Of a DNA stretch of 64,000 bases, positions 1 through 9,826 are shown one piece after another (within the stretch, counting starts at the first letter, position 1; the number at the start of each line of letters is the position of its first letter). Source of the stretch: Bacteroidales bacterium (GTDB lineage Bacteria > Bacteroidota > Bacteroidia > Bacteroidales > F082). The stretch covers positions 1 to 64,000 of the forward strand of contig WGCY01000037.1 of assembly GCA_015493525.1 (NCBI GenBank). Direction: 5' to 3'. Position numbers and translations under genes: made by a program. The notes below the pieces were generated by a model. It was given only the letters and a program-made list of their open reading frames with translations. It was not told the DNA's origin and searched no databases.

Positions 1-2412
1 CGCCCCACCCAGCTCAACGGGCGCATCGCCAAAACGGTCGATTTCTTTTACCGTTTGCAGATAATTGCGAATAATTTCTCTCAGAATACCATAGCCTTTG
101 CCATGCAAAATGTTTACCTCTTTAATACTGAGCAGCAAGGCATCGTCTATGTAACGGGTAAGCAGCTCCATGGCTTCATCGGCACGTTTTCCACGCAAGT
201 CCAGCGTCAGCTCAAATTGCGATGCTTTCCGGTTAATATCCTGCATGATACCCGAATAGCTTCTTTTCCTAGAACTTGTTGTCGGCTTTTTGTTGGTTTT
301 CAACAGCTTGTCGGTGGACAGTTTCAGGCGGATATTGTTCACATTCACCAAACTCTCTTTTCCTTCCACCGACAGCAATTCACCCACAATGCCACGCCCT
401 TTCACCACCACAAAATCGCCGGGTTTTAGCGGCCCTTCCGGAAAATTCTCCCTATTTTCATGGTCAATTTCTGTTGCTTTTTTCTTTTTCGGTTTCTTTT
501 TCTTCTCAATGTGCGGTTGCGACTTCAGAGATTCTTCCAGCTTTTCTTTCGATGCGTTGAGTTGCCGGCGCAGCTGTTTTGTTTTCCCTTTGTCAGCCTG
601 TGCCTCTTTGATTTGCCGAATGGTATTCTCAATTTCACGGTTCGACTGTCGCACAATTTCGAGGGCCTCTTCCTTTGCCTGTCGGATAATCTGTTTCTTC
701 TCCGCTTCCAGCTGTCCGGCAAGCTGTTTGTACTTTTCAATAAGCTGCGAGAGATGTTCATCGGATACGGAAATTTCCTTTTGTTTCTGTGCCATGGAGA
801 GCTTGTCCGCTTCGAGTTGTTGCAGCTGGGTGTCGAAACGCAAGTGTTTTCCGCCGCTTTTCTTTTTGGCACGGTTCAATACATCCTGTGGAAAACCAAT
901 TTTCCGGGCAATCTCAAAAGCAAAAGAGCTGCCCGGCTTGCCGATTTTAAGCTGGTACAGCGGCTTCAGCTCTTTCACATCGAACAGCATGGCCCCGTTG
1001 ATGGTACCAGCAAGACGTTCGGCCGTAAGTTTAAGGCTGGTGTAATGGGTGGTTATGACCCCAAAAGTCTGTTTGTGAACCAGTTGTTCCAGTGTGGCTT
1101 CTGCAATGGCAGCCCCGAGCTGCGGCTCTGTTCCCGTACCAAATTCATCAATCAGGATCAGGCTTTTGCTGTTGGCATGTTGCAGGAAAAACTTCATGTT
1201 CAGCAAATGAGAGCTGTAGGTACTCAAATCATTTTCAAGTGATTGCTCGTCACCGATATCGATAAATATCCGGTCAAAAACACGAAATTCGCTATCAGGG
1301 GAAACGGAGACCGGCAACCCACACTGTAACATGTATTGCAACAGGCCCACCGTTACGAGACAAACCGATTTCCCTCCGGCGTTGGGACCGGAAATAAGCA
1401 GCAACCTGTTTTCCCGTTCCAGTTCCAATTCCAACGGCACCACCGTTTTTCCGGAAGCTTTATGCGAAAGGTACAACAGCGGATGAATACCTTTTTTCAG
1501 ATGAAAATGATTCTTGCTGATAACCGGTCGGACAGCTCCAATTTTTATGGAGAACTTCGCTTTGGCACGAATAAAATCCAGCAGGCCGAGAACACGGTAA
1601 GCTTCTGCCAACGGTTCGAGATAAGGACGCAGCCCATCCGTATAACGGACAAGAATGCGTATAATTTCGCGGCGTTCTTCACTTTCCAGTTCCAGAATTT
1701 CGTTGGAGACTTCAAAGCTGCTGACAGGTTCGATAAAAACTGTTTGTCCCGTGGCCGACTCATCATGGATAATCCCTCTCAACGCACGTTTGTCGGCAGC
1801 TTTTACCGGAATAACCGCCCGGCCGTTACGGATAGTTATTTCTGCATTCTCCGGCAGCCAGCCTGAATTTTTTGCCTGTGAAAAAGCTTTGCGCACCTCC
1901 TTCATAACCTGACGTTGCCTTGTTATCAACTGTCGGCGAATATCTGCCAGTTTATCCGAAGCCGTATCCCTTACCCGGCCTTTGTCGTCCATAATACGGT
2001 CAGCCTTTCCCAACAGCTCACCGGGAATGGCCATATCGGCAAGAAGGGTTTTCAGTTGCGGATAATCCGCTTTATCGGTCTTTTGAAAAAAGGCAAGGAT
2101 ATTTTGTATGGTGAAGAGGGAGCTTTTCAGGTCAAACAATGCTTCCTGCGAAAGGTAAGTTCCGGGGACTTTTATCCTGGCCAGCTCCGGGCGCAAATCG
2201 ATGTAATCCTGTGTGGGAAAGGTTTTTCCCATTTCAAGAATCCGGATAAATTCGGTGGTCTGCAACAACAATTTATCTATCACGGAAGGGTTGGACGAGA
2301 AACGTATTTTCGACACATATTCCCGCCCCATATCGCTGACACAGGCCTCGGCAAGAAGTCTCCTGACGGTATCGAAACCTATCTTTTTTTCAAAATTTTC
2401 CGGATAAATCAT
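1..2412 (-). CDS. mutS2: Endonuclease MutS2 (3' end outside window)
   Basis: About 804 codons are visible, starting MIYPENFEKKIGFD at 2412 and running off the left edge. MutS2 is a DNA-binding ATPase with a C-terminal Smr nuclease domain, linked in other bacteria to suppressing recombination and rescuing collided ribosomes. The core and clamp region is followed by a Walker A GPNAGGKS near residue 340, a Walker B LILIDEFGTGTEP, a long Lys/Glu-rich coiled coil, and the Smr domain with LDLRG and ILHGKGYGILR near residues 735-780. Length and order are normal for MutS2. MutS is excluded because there is no mismatch-recognition N-terminus. Only the last few residues are missing. Confidence 0.96.
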   Translation of the reverse strand, partial: MIYPENFEKKIGFDTVRRLLAEACVSDMGREYVSKIRFSSNPSVIDKLLLQTTEFIRILEMGKTFPTQDYIDLRPELARIKVPGTYLSQEALFDLKSSLFTIQNILAFFQKTDKADYPQLKTLLADMAIPGELLGKADRIMDDKGRVRDTASDKLADIRRQLITRQRQVMKEVRKAFSQAKNSGWLPENAEITIRNGRAVIPVKAADKRALRGIIHDESATGQTVFIEPVSSFEVSNEILELESEERREIIRILVRYTDGLRPYLEPLAEAYRVLGLLDFIRAKAKFSIKIGAVRPVISKNHFHLKKGIHPLLYLSHKASGKTVVPLELELERENRLLLISGPNAGGKSVCLVTVGLLQYMLQCGLPVSVSPDSEFRVFDRIFIDIGDEQSLENDLSTYSSHLLNMKFFLQHANSKSLILIDEFGTGTEPQLGAAIAEATLEQLVHKQTFGVITTHYTSLKLTAERLAGTINGAMLFDVKELKPLYQLKIGKPGSSFAFEIARKIGFPQDVLNRAKKKSGGKHLRFDTQLQQLEADKLSMAQKQKEISVSDEHLSQLIEKYKQLAGQLEAEKKQIIRQAKEEALEIVRQSNREIENTIRQIKEAQADKGKTKQLRRQLNASKEKLEESLKSQPHIEKKKKPKKKKATEIDHENRENFPEGPLKPGDFVVVKGRGIVGELLSVEGKESLVNVNNIRLKLSTDKLLKTNKKPTTSSRKRSYSGIMQDINRKASQFELTLDLRGKRADEAMELLTRYIDDALLLSIKEVNILHGKGYGILREIIRNYLQTVKEIDRFGDAPVELGGA

Positions 2413-2546
2413 TGGGACAAAGGTAAAAAATTGTTTCACCGAACTCATCTGCGTTTGCAATGCGGATGTTTTTTAAAATGCATTATTTTTTAAAGGGAAA
2501 AGGATGTGTTGCCAGGCATTGAATTGAAATCCAGGTTCATTTTTTT

Positions 2547-2573
2547 TTGCAATCAATTTTTTCCCTAAATTGC
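2547..2573 (+). promoter_or_regulatory. Possible Bacteroidota-type promoter
   Basis: TTG at 2547-2549 is followed after 16 bases by TAAATTGC (2566-2573), a weak match to TAnnTTTG. The spacer is shorter than the usual 19-20, so this is tentative. It would drive the secreted propeller gene downstream. Confidence 0.3.
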
Positions 2574-2612
2574 AAACTTATTTATAAAATAGTCCAATAT
2601 AAAACATTGATT

Positions 2613-3911
2613 ATGAAAATTTCTACATTCATTTCATCGAATAGTAAAAGGCAAATTTTAAATGTATTAAAAATGAATCCCGTTTTTTCTGTCTTTTTGT
2701 TGGGATTATTCATCATAACAAGCCCTGCGTTATCACAAAATGACTGGCAACAGACAAATATGCCGCATCATTTAAGTATTTACGCCATGGCCTCTGACAA
2801 TTCAGGCAACGTTTACGCCGGGGGATATGGACAGGGACTTTTCAGGTCGTCCGATCATGGCACCTCATGGGATAGTGCAGGAATGACCGGTTATTGGGTA
2901 CGATCAATGGCTGTGAGTTCCTCGGACAACATCTTCCTCGCAGGGATAGGAAATGCATATGGATCAGGAGTTTTCCGTTCTACCGACCACGGTACAAACT
3001 GGAAAAATATATACAAATCTAATCTTGTTAATTGCGTTCATGTTGCAGGAGACAATTCTATCTGGATAGGCCTCCAATATTCCCATGAGCATAATGGCAT
3101 TTTCAGATCAACAGATAATGGAGAATCATGGGACAGTGTTTTTAGCGATACAAAGAATTTCAATTGCATAGCTACCCTTTCAGGAGGAAAAATATTTTCA
3201 GGCTCCTATGGAAGGGTCTATCGGTCACTGGACAATGGAAAAACATGGTCTTACTCCGAGAAAGGGTTAGCCAATGCCAAAATAACAGCTATTGCCGTCA
3301 ATAAAGCCGGACAAGTATTTGTTGCCACAGCGGGTTATGGCATTTTCCGTTCTGATGATAAAGGTACTACCTGGAAAGAAGTTGGAGAATCGTCTGGTCC
3401 GGATTACTCCTGCCTTCTGGTGGATAAAGACCAGAATATTTACACGGGGACACAAGGATATTGGGTTTATAAATCAACTGACAATGGTGATAATTGGACG
3501 TTAACCAATTCTGGTTTGACCAATAAATACGTACTGTCGCTTACCATGGATAAAGATGGTTATCTCTATGCCGGAACTGATACTTCCGGCGTTTTCAGAA
3601 GTACCAATAAAGTCATTAGTGGAATTTCTGATATTCAATCTTCTTCAAATCAGCCAAAATTATACCAAAATTACCCTAACCCTTTTGCCCATAATACAAC
3701 GATTAGCTACTACGTGTCACGCAAAACCCAGGTAAGTCTGGTTGTTTATAATCTAACGGGGAAAAAGGTCAGAGAGTTGATTAATGAGAGTCAGGATAAG
3801 GGAAGGCACAGCATACTGTTCAATGCTGATAACCTGCCGGATGGCATTTATTACTATACTTTGAGTATGGGGAAAACAGAACAAAGCAGAAAAATGATAC
3901 GAAAGCATTAA
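2613..3911 (+). CDS. Secreted beta-propeller (BNR/sortilin-like) protein with T9SS C-terminal sorting domain
   Basis: An extracellular protein of unknown substrate. After a signal peptide (hydrophobic FSVFLLGLFIITSPALSQ) there are six or seven repeats of the form GIFRSTDNGESW / GLFRSSDHGTSW, typical of BNR or sortilin-like beta-propellers. The last 80 residues are a type A T9SS sorting domain (LYQNYPNPF, then GKKVRELI, then DGIYYYTLSMG), which in Bacteroidota sends proteins across the outer membrane through the type IX system. The start at 2613 (MKISTF) leaves a long pre-signal segment. The ATG at 2673 (MNPVFSVF) gives a more usual signal peptide and is a real alternative. Related to the two propeller genes at 10.4-14.8 kb. 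Confidence 0.85.
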   Translation: MKISTFISSNSKRQILNVLKMNPVFSVFLLGLFIITSPALSQNDWQQTNMPHHLSIYAMASDNSGNVYAGGYGQGLFRSSDHGTSWDSAGMTGYWVRSMAVSSSDNIFLAGIGNAYGSGVFRSTDHGTNWKNIYKSNLVNCVHVAGDNSIWIGLQYSHEHNGIFRSTDNGESWDSVFSDTKNFNCIATLSGGKIFSGSYGRVYRSLDNGKTWSYSEKGLANAKITAIAVNKAGQVFVATAGYGIFRSDDKGTTWKEVGESSGPDYSCLLVDKDQNIYTGTQGYWVYKSTDNGDNWTLTNSGLTNKYVLSLTMDKDGYLYAGTDTSGVFRSTNKVISGISDIQSSSNQPKLYQNYPNPFAHNTTISYYVSRKTQVSLVVYNLTGKKVRELINESQDKGRHSILFNADNLPDGIYYYTLSMGKTEQSRKMIRKH

Positions 3912-3915
3912 TTCT

Positions 3916-4206
3916 TTAAACCTTTACCTTTTCTTTCATCTTTTTTTTCTGTTCTTCGGTAAGATACAGGCGAAGGCTTTCTTTTGCAGGAATTTGGTCG
4001 GCCCGGCGAATGGCGTAGGAGATAAATTCGGACTGTTTTTTAAACCGGCGGCAGAATTTGCAACCGGCCAAATGCATCTTCAGCTGCAGCTGTTCCACAC
4101 ACGACAAGCGGGTAAACTCACCTTTGGTAATCAGCAGGGTAGCCGTATCGCAGTTGAGCATGATTTTGTCCATGCTTTTTGTCCATATTTTCTGAGCTTT
4201 GTTCAT
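3916..4206 (-). CDS. Small soluble zinc-finger anti-sigma factor
   Basis: 96 residues. The motif HLAGCKFC (H-x3-C-x2-C), preceded by LSCVEQLQL, matches the zf-HC2/ZAS zinc-binding fold that sequesters ECF sigma factors. The start at 4206 was chosen because its ATG overlaps the TGA of the sigma gene (ATGA), the usual sign of translational coupling. No membrane segment is present, so it would act in the cytoplasm, as thiol- or redox-sensing ZAS proteins do; whether this one senses thiols is inference. The C-terminus is highly charged (EEQKKKMKEKVKV). Confidence 0.78.
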   Translation of the reverse strand: MNKAQKIWTKSMDKIMLNCDTATLLITKGEFTRLSCVEQLQLKMHLAGCKFCRRFKKQSEFISYAIRRADQIPAKESLRLYLTEEQKKKMKEKVKV

Positions 4207-4784
4207 TTCAGCCATTTGATTTCGATACACTCGCGCAGTTTCAGCCGGGCACGGTGCAAAATTACCCACAGGTTAGACGAGGTACAACCTATTTCCTTAC
4301 ACACTTCATCGGAATTAATCTCTTCCATAACTTTCAGCACAAAAACAGCCCGCCACTTTTCGGGCAGCAATGAAAGGCACAAAGCCATAATCTCCTGAAA
4401 CTCATCCTGCCGTGTAGGCGCGTGCGTTTCCTGTTGCCAGTCCTTGGGGACACGTTCCATAATCCAATGTCCCTGCATCCCATCCTCATTCTGGAAAGGC
4501 TTGCTGAAATGAGCGGCGGCAAACTCTTTTTTGGTACTTTTTTTTCGGTAAAAGTCAATGATTTTTCGTTTTAGGATGGACAGCAGCCAGGTAAGCTCGG
4601 AGCTTTCGCCGCGAAAGGATTGTTTTCCTTTCAAAGCTGAAATAAAAGTTTCCTGCACAAGGTCTTCGGCAGTCTCTTTGGATTGCACCCGCGACCAGGC
4701 AAAATTGTACAGATAATCGCCATGGGCATCCACCCATAATTCGGGATGAAGTTCGGTTTTGGTGTGGGAAACGGTTTTGTTCAT
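4203..4784 (-). CDS. ECF-family RNA polymerase sigma factor
   Basis: 193 residues with the two ECF domains. Region 2 covers DYLYNFAWSRVQSKETAEDL and the following VQETF. Region 4 contains EVCKEIGCTSSNLWVILHRA, a helix-turn-helix with the R-A-R-LKLRECIE ending. The start MNKTVSHTKTE at 4784 was preferred over one 12 codons upstream. Upstream lies pyrG, divergently transcribed; downstream the anti-sigma gene overlaps by 4 bases. Target genes are not shown. The nearby RiPP operon has a possible ECF-type promoter, and ECF control of MNIO-type RiPP operons is known in other bacteria. Confidence 0.9.
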   Translation of the reverse strand: MNKTVSHTKTELHPELWVDAHGDYLYNFAWSRVQSKETAEDLVQETFISALKGKQSFRGESSELTWLLSILKRKIIDFYRKKSTKKEFAAAHFSKPFQNEDGMQGHWIMERVPKDWQQETHAPTRQDEFQEIMALCLSLLPEKWRAVFVLKVMEEINSDEVCKEIGCTSSNLWVILHRARLKLRECIEIKWLK

Positions 4785-4807
4785 TGTGGCAATAAAAGTA
4801 TAAAAAA

Positions 4808-4825
4808 AACCGGGAACCACCGGTT
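4808..4825 (-). terminator. Hairpin with U-run in the leader of the sigma gene
   Basis: AACCGG and CCGGTT form a 6-bp stem. On the minus strand it is followed by eight T. No minus-strand gene lies directly upstream, so it sits in the leader of the ECF sigma gene, 24 bases before its ATG. It could act as an attenuator, but this is speculative. Confidence 0.35.
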
Positions 4826-4847
4826 AATAAATAATGATAAACGGTGA

Positions 4848-6524
<1,677 letters not shown>

Positions 6525-6574
6525 AACGTTTAAAAACCACGAAAGGGCACAAAGGAATTCACCAAGGCAACTTC

Positions 6575-6635
6575 CTATCCGGATTGAAAATCCTTAAGCC
6601 TTTTTAGGTCGGGATTGCAAATCCCGACCAGCAAA
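6575..6635. repeat. REP-like intergenic repeat (GGGATT-GCA-AATCCC type)
   Basis: In the 354-base gap between pyrG and the DoxX gene. It holds GGATT-GAA-AATCC followed by GTCGGGATTGCAAATCCCGAC, two short hairpins. The same pair, slightly diverged, recurs at 16671-16726, so this is a dispersed element. Nothing else is recognisable in 6636-6822, which is AT-rich. Confidence 0.7.
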
Positions 6636-6822
6636 GTTTACCCTGTCCAGTGCCCATAATAAACGCAGTAAAACATTGTGACTTAATCCCGACTTACGGC
6701 TTAATTCGGAAATATTCACTTTGAAAGGAACTGCGTCGGCAATATATTGTTGTTTACAAACAACGTTTTTAATAATTTTATGTAGTTTTAATACAACATT
6801 TCATTTTAGAAAAGCAAAAAAA

Positions 6823-6845
6823 CGTCCGCGTTACAAACGCGGACG
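6823..6845 (-). terminator. Rho-independent terminator of the RiPP operon
   Basis: CGTCCGCGTT and AACGCGGACG form a perfect 10-bp stem with loop ACA. On the minus strand it is followed by TTTTTTT. It lies 34 bases beyond the stop of the DoxX gene and so ends the hvf-like operon. Confidence 0.85.
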
Positions 6846-6878
6846 AGAAGGGTGCGGACGGGAAGGCGGCTGTAATAA

Positions 6879-7340
6879 TTAGGCTTTTGCCGTGGCACCG
6901 GTCATTTTCCGCATCAGCCCTTCGAGACTGAAACGTCCGGAACCGTAAACCAACAGGGTAATGAGCATAATGAGGTAATACAACGGGATTTCAAATCCGT
7001 TGGCACCGGCTTCAAACCCGTTGTGAATATGCACCGTGAAAATGGCGACCAGCATCACGACCATCAGCGGAATGGAGATAAGCCGGGTGGCAATACCAAA
7101 AAACAAAAGGACGGAACCGGCTACTTCAGTACTGGCGGACAAATAGGCATTTACCGTAGGGAAAGGAATACCCATCCCGGCAAACCAGTTGACAATGCCG
7201 TCCATATTTTTCCATTTCATCATGGCAGGTCCCCAGAACCCGTAAGCCAATACCAGCCGCATCAGCAGCAGAGGAATGTCTTTTGTGAATTTTAGTTTGT
7301 CGGATATCGTATCGCAAACACTTAACATTTTACATTTCAT
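6879..7340 (-). CDS. DoxX family membrane protein (HvfD-like)
   Basis: 153 residues with about four hydrophobic segments: PLLLMRLVLAYGFWGPAMMK, a stretch around STEVAGSVLLFFGIATR, ISIPLMVVMLVAIFTVHIH, and LYYLIMLITLLVYGSGRFS. This is the DoxX/DoxD fold. DoxX proteins of uncertain function are the usual fourth member of operons for MNIO-modified copper-binding peptides (HvfABCD in Haemophilus), and here it is the last gene of such an operon. An alternative start is at 7328 (MLSVCD). A role in handling the modified peptide or in membrane redox is inference from context. Confidence 0.85.
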   Translation of the reverse strand: MKCKMLSVCDTISDKLKFTKDIPLLLMRLVLAYGFWGPAMMKWKNMDGIVNWFAGMGIPFPTVNAYLSASTEVAGSVLLFFGIATRLISIPLMVVMLVAIFTVHIHNGFEAGANGFEIPLYYLIMLITLLVYGSGRFSLEGLMRKMTGATAKA

Positions 7341-7472
7341 GATTTTATTTTTTTGATAATGAATAATTCTGATTGATATTGTTTGAAGTCTTGAAACAGT
7401 TTGTATTGTATCAGACTTTGCGTTACGCGCACTCTTTCGGAGAAGCCCTTGAAATATCTGTAAAAAGCAGGA

Positions 7473-8228
7473 TCAGATACCCGCCTGGTATCCACAGAAA
7501 ATTCCCTGCGAAAACATGGTTTGTATGAATCCAAGCAGATTTTGTTTTAACGCCTTCGTGTTAAGAATCTTACCGGATGATTGTTCCAGCTCTTTCAAAA
7601 GCTTGACACCGGTTTTCCCCTGCTTGATTTGTTCGAAATAAAATGCATGCAGAGCCGGAAGGTCAACAAACCGGACATCAAAATCGCGGGTACGAAAAGG
7701 CAACAGGAAATAATCTCCTTCGTGTGCCAGAGCCTCCTCTGCCGCATAGAGATGAACAGGATATTTTAGGCGAATAATACTGTGCTCAGGATGAACCACA
7801 ATCGTATCTGCCAGAGGGTCACCTTCATTTCGGTAAGGCTCAGGCTGTTGGTCTTCCATGGTATGCACGGCAATTTCTATCCACTTGAAGTGAAGCAAGT
7901 CGTTAAGGAAAGGAAGCGAAAACTTTTCGGCATAGCGATGGGCCTCAACGAACGTATAAAACTCTTCCGGCAGCTTCCATACCTGCGGTGTAGCAGCCGG
8001 ATGGTTGGCATGAAAATCATCAATCAACGTATCCCACTGGCTTTCTGTCAAAACCGTGAAAGCAATGGGGAAAGCCTGCTCCATGGCATTATGGATGTTG
8101 TTGCGGAGGAGCCGCCGGTATTGGTCCAGCCCTTTTTGCCGCGTTCCCGGAATGGTAACAGATTCACCTGTTTTGCACCATTGCACGAGGTCTTTTTCTA
8201 TTTGGTATGTCTCAGGCGTGTATAACAT
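7473..8228 (-). CDS. DUF2063 protein, partner of MNIO enzyme (HvfC/BufC-like)
   Basis: 251 residues. The N-terminal part (LDQYRRLLRNNIHNAMEQAF, then PIAFTVLTESQWDTLIDDF) is the DUF2063 fold. In characterised pathways such proteins bind the precursor leader and deliver it to the MNIO enzyme. It overlaps the upstream MNIO gene by 17 bases, which fits translational coupling and a stable two-protein complex. Start MLYTPETYQ at 8228. A 132-base gap separates it from the DoxX gene. The family call is firm; the partner role is known for relatives and inferred here. Confidence 0.88.
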   Translation of the reverse strand: MLYTPETYQIEKDLVQWCKTGESVTIPGTRQKGLDQYRRLLRNNIHNAMEQAFPIAFTVLTESQWDTLIDDFHANHPAATPQVWKLPEEFYTFVEAHRYAEKFSLPFLNDLLHFKWIEIAVHTMEDQQPEPYRNEGDPLADTIVVHPEHSIIRLKYPVHLYAAEEALAHEGDYFLLPFRTRDFDVRFVDLPALHAFYFEQIKQGKTGVKLLKELEQSSGKILNTKALKQNLLGFIQTMFSQGIFCGYQAGI

Positions 8229-9054
8229 GATGTTTGCTGTTTTTGGCGGTTATTTCACGTAATTTTTTCATTTCTAATGCCAGCTCTTCCATTTCGGGAA
8301 AGTTAAAATCGCGCTCCAGCAACACCGGAACATTTTTTCCCATTTTAGCTGTCGTATAGTCAAACAGATCATAAACCGGATCGATAATCGGCTCACCGTG
8401 GGTATCAATAATCAGGTCGGGAGCAACTTGCAGATGACCGGCCATGTGGAAATAATTGACTTTATCCAATGGCATTTGGTCGATAAATTCTTTGGCATTG
8501 TAGCCGTGGTTATGGGCATTGACGTAAACGTTGTTTACATCCAGAAGCATTCCACAACCGGATTCAGCCACTATTTCGCGGATAAAATCAGTTTCACGCA
8601 TCTCGGCGGCAACAGGCGTGTAGTAGGAGACATTTTCGAGTGTAAGTTGCATTTCGAGAAAATCCTGCACCTGCCGTATGCGTTTCACAATATGTTTTAT
8701 GGCGTCCTTACGGAAAGGGATGGGTAGCAAATCGTAGAGATGTGCGTTATCCAGTTTGGCAAACGACAAATGTTCGGAATAAATTTTCACGTTATACTTC
8801 CGGATCATTTTTTTCACCTCTTTCAGAAAAGTCCAATCAGGTTCTTCAGGACTGCCAATGGAAAGTGACAAGCCATGCAATATCACAGGATAGCACTCAG
8901 TTACACGGCGAAAGACATCTCCCCAATATCCGCCGAGGCCTACCCAGTTTTCAGGGGCCATCTCGATAAAATCGGGCTGAAGAACCGTCTGGCCAAAGAA
9001 GTCATCGGCAATCTCTCTTCTGAATCCTATCCCTGTTTGTATTGATGGTTGCAT
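8212..9054 (-). CDS. MNIO (DUF692) multinuclear iron RiPP-modifying oxidase (HvfB/BufB-like)
   Basis: 280 residues, full length for DUF692. These TIM-barrel enzymes carry two or three irons and convert peptidyl cysteines to oxazolone-thioamide or thiooxazole groups. Visible metal-site segments are ILHGLSLSIG, YSEHLSF, LENVSYY, LLDVNNVYVNAHNHG, FHMAGH and DTHGEPI, all bearing the conserved His/Glu/Asp/Asn. Start MQPSIQTGIGF at 9054. It lies between the precursor gene and the DUF2063 partner, as in hvfABCD. The product chemistry on this precursor is inferred from the family. Confidence 0.93.
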   Translation of the reverse strand: MQPSIQTGIGFRREIADDFFGQTVLQPDFIEMAPENWVGLGGYWGDVFRRVTECYPVILHGLSLSIGSPEEPDWTFLKEVKKMIRKYNVKIYSEHLSFAKLDNAHLYDLLPIPFRKDAIKHIVKRIRQVQDFLEMQLTLENVSYYTPVAAEMRETDFIREIVAESGCGMLLDVNNVYVNAHNHGYNAKEFIDQMPLDKVNYFHMAGHLQVAPDLIIDTHGEPIIDPVYDLFDYTTAKMGKNVPVLLERDFNFPEMEELALEMKKLREITAKNSKHHVIHA

Positions 9055-9180
9055 GGTATGGCTCTTTTAAACGTTTATTTTTATGGTTTTTTACTAAAAA
9101 ATCTCAAATGACAAATAAATGACAATGTTCAAAAATCAAAATCCGAAACAGTTTGTTATTTGTTTTATTGGAATTTCGGT

Positions 9181-9238
9181 ATTATTTGTGATTTGTCATT
9201 TGTGATTTGTGTTTTGTGTTTTGTGTTTTGGTTTTGGT
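9181..9238. repeat. Low-complexity TTTGTG/TTTTGTG tract
   Basis: The gap between the precursor and MNIO genes (9055-9301) contains a run of short imperfect units (ATTTGTG, ATTTGTC, GTTTTGTG). It could vary in copy number. No terminator or promoter is evident, so the operon probably continues across it. Confidence 0.6.
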
Positions 9239-9301
9239 AATTTCAAAAAGTGCACACGCAGGGCATGGCCCCGGTGTACACTTATGAACAAGCTGACTTG
9301 T

Positions 9302-9700
9302 TTATGCAGCCCCACATTTACCCTGGCCACACTTACCTTCGGTGGTTTTGGATTTTTTATCGGCTTTCTTTTCGGCTTTCTTCTCGCCCTTTTTCATTTC
9401 CTTTTTGTGTGCTTTTTTATCGGCACCGCATTTACCCTGGCCACATTTGCTTTCGCCGGTTTTACTCTTTTCGGTTTTCTTCTCTGTTGTTGCCGTTCCT
9501 GCACCACACTGCATCTCAAACACATTGGCAGGAGAAGCAATCACGTTCAGGTCGATAATTTCGGTACGAAGTTCGGCACCGTTACCCAACACACGGGTGG
9601 TGGCAGGACGCGCTTCCACGTTAGAGATTGTAAATGTTGCAAGTGCTCCGGCCAAAATGGCTCCGGTTAAAAGGCTGTTTCTTTTGTTCTTGTTTTCCAT
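9302..9700 (-). CDS. Cys-Gly-rich RiPP precursor (HvfA/oxazolin-like)
   Basis: 132 residues. The N-terminus MENKNKRNSLLTGAILAGAL is an export signal of the bufferin/HvfA kind, followed by a leader-like region to about residue 63. All five cysteines (65, 86, 91, 124, 129) are followed by glycine. Two copies of KCGQGKCGA, preceded by GES or TEG, match the EGKCG motif of HvfA, the precursor modified by MNIO enzymes to bind copper. A Lys/Glu/Ala-rich spacer separates the two copies. The start at 9700 was chosen over an ATG 15 codons upstream because the signal peptide begins here. First gene of the operon. Confidence 0.88.
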   Translation of the reverse strand: MENKNKRNSLLTGAILAGALATFTISNVEARPATTRVLGNGAELRTEIIDLNVIASPANVFEMQCGAGTATTEKKTEKSKTGESKCGQGKCGADKKAHKKEMKKGEKKAEKKADKKSKTTEGKCGQGKCGAA

Positions 9701-9744
9701 GATTTTAATTTTAAAATGTTTTAATGATTTTGTTAATTCGTTCA

Positions 9745-9774
9745 TTTAGTCGCAGCCACAACAAAATCCTTACA
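9745..9774 (-). promoter_or_regulatory. Possible ECF-type promoter of the RiPP operon
   Basis: On the minus strand TGTAAGGATTTT (9774-9763) and GCGACTAAA (9753-9745) are spaced like the -35 and -10 of an ECF promoter, giving a leader of about 40 bases before the precursor ATG. No good TAnnTTTG box was found here. Only one example is seen, so confidence is low. Confidence 0.3.
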
Positions 9775-9826
9775 AATTATTTAAAATGTTTTTAAATTAA
9801 GGCATGAAGAACTAATTATCAACAAG

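Noticed and set aside
290-1866. Several plus-strand open frames of 170-260 codons
   Set aside because: They lie antisense to mutS2, show Phe/Ser/Cys-rich low-complexity composition and have no motif.
7337-7534. A 65-codon minus-strand frame between the DUF2063 and DoxX genes
   Set aside because: It overlaps the 3' end of the DUF2063 gene in another frame and has no motif.
9181-9238. CRISPR or tandem-repeat array
   Set aside because: The units are 6-8 bases and imperfect, with no spacers. No CRISPR array or cas gene is seen anywhere in the window.
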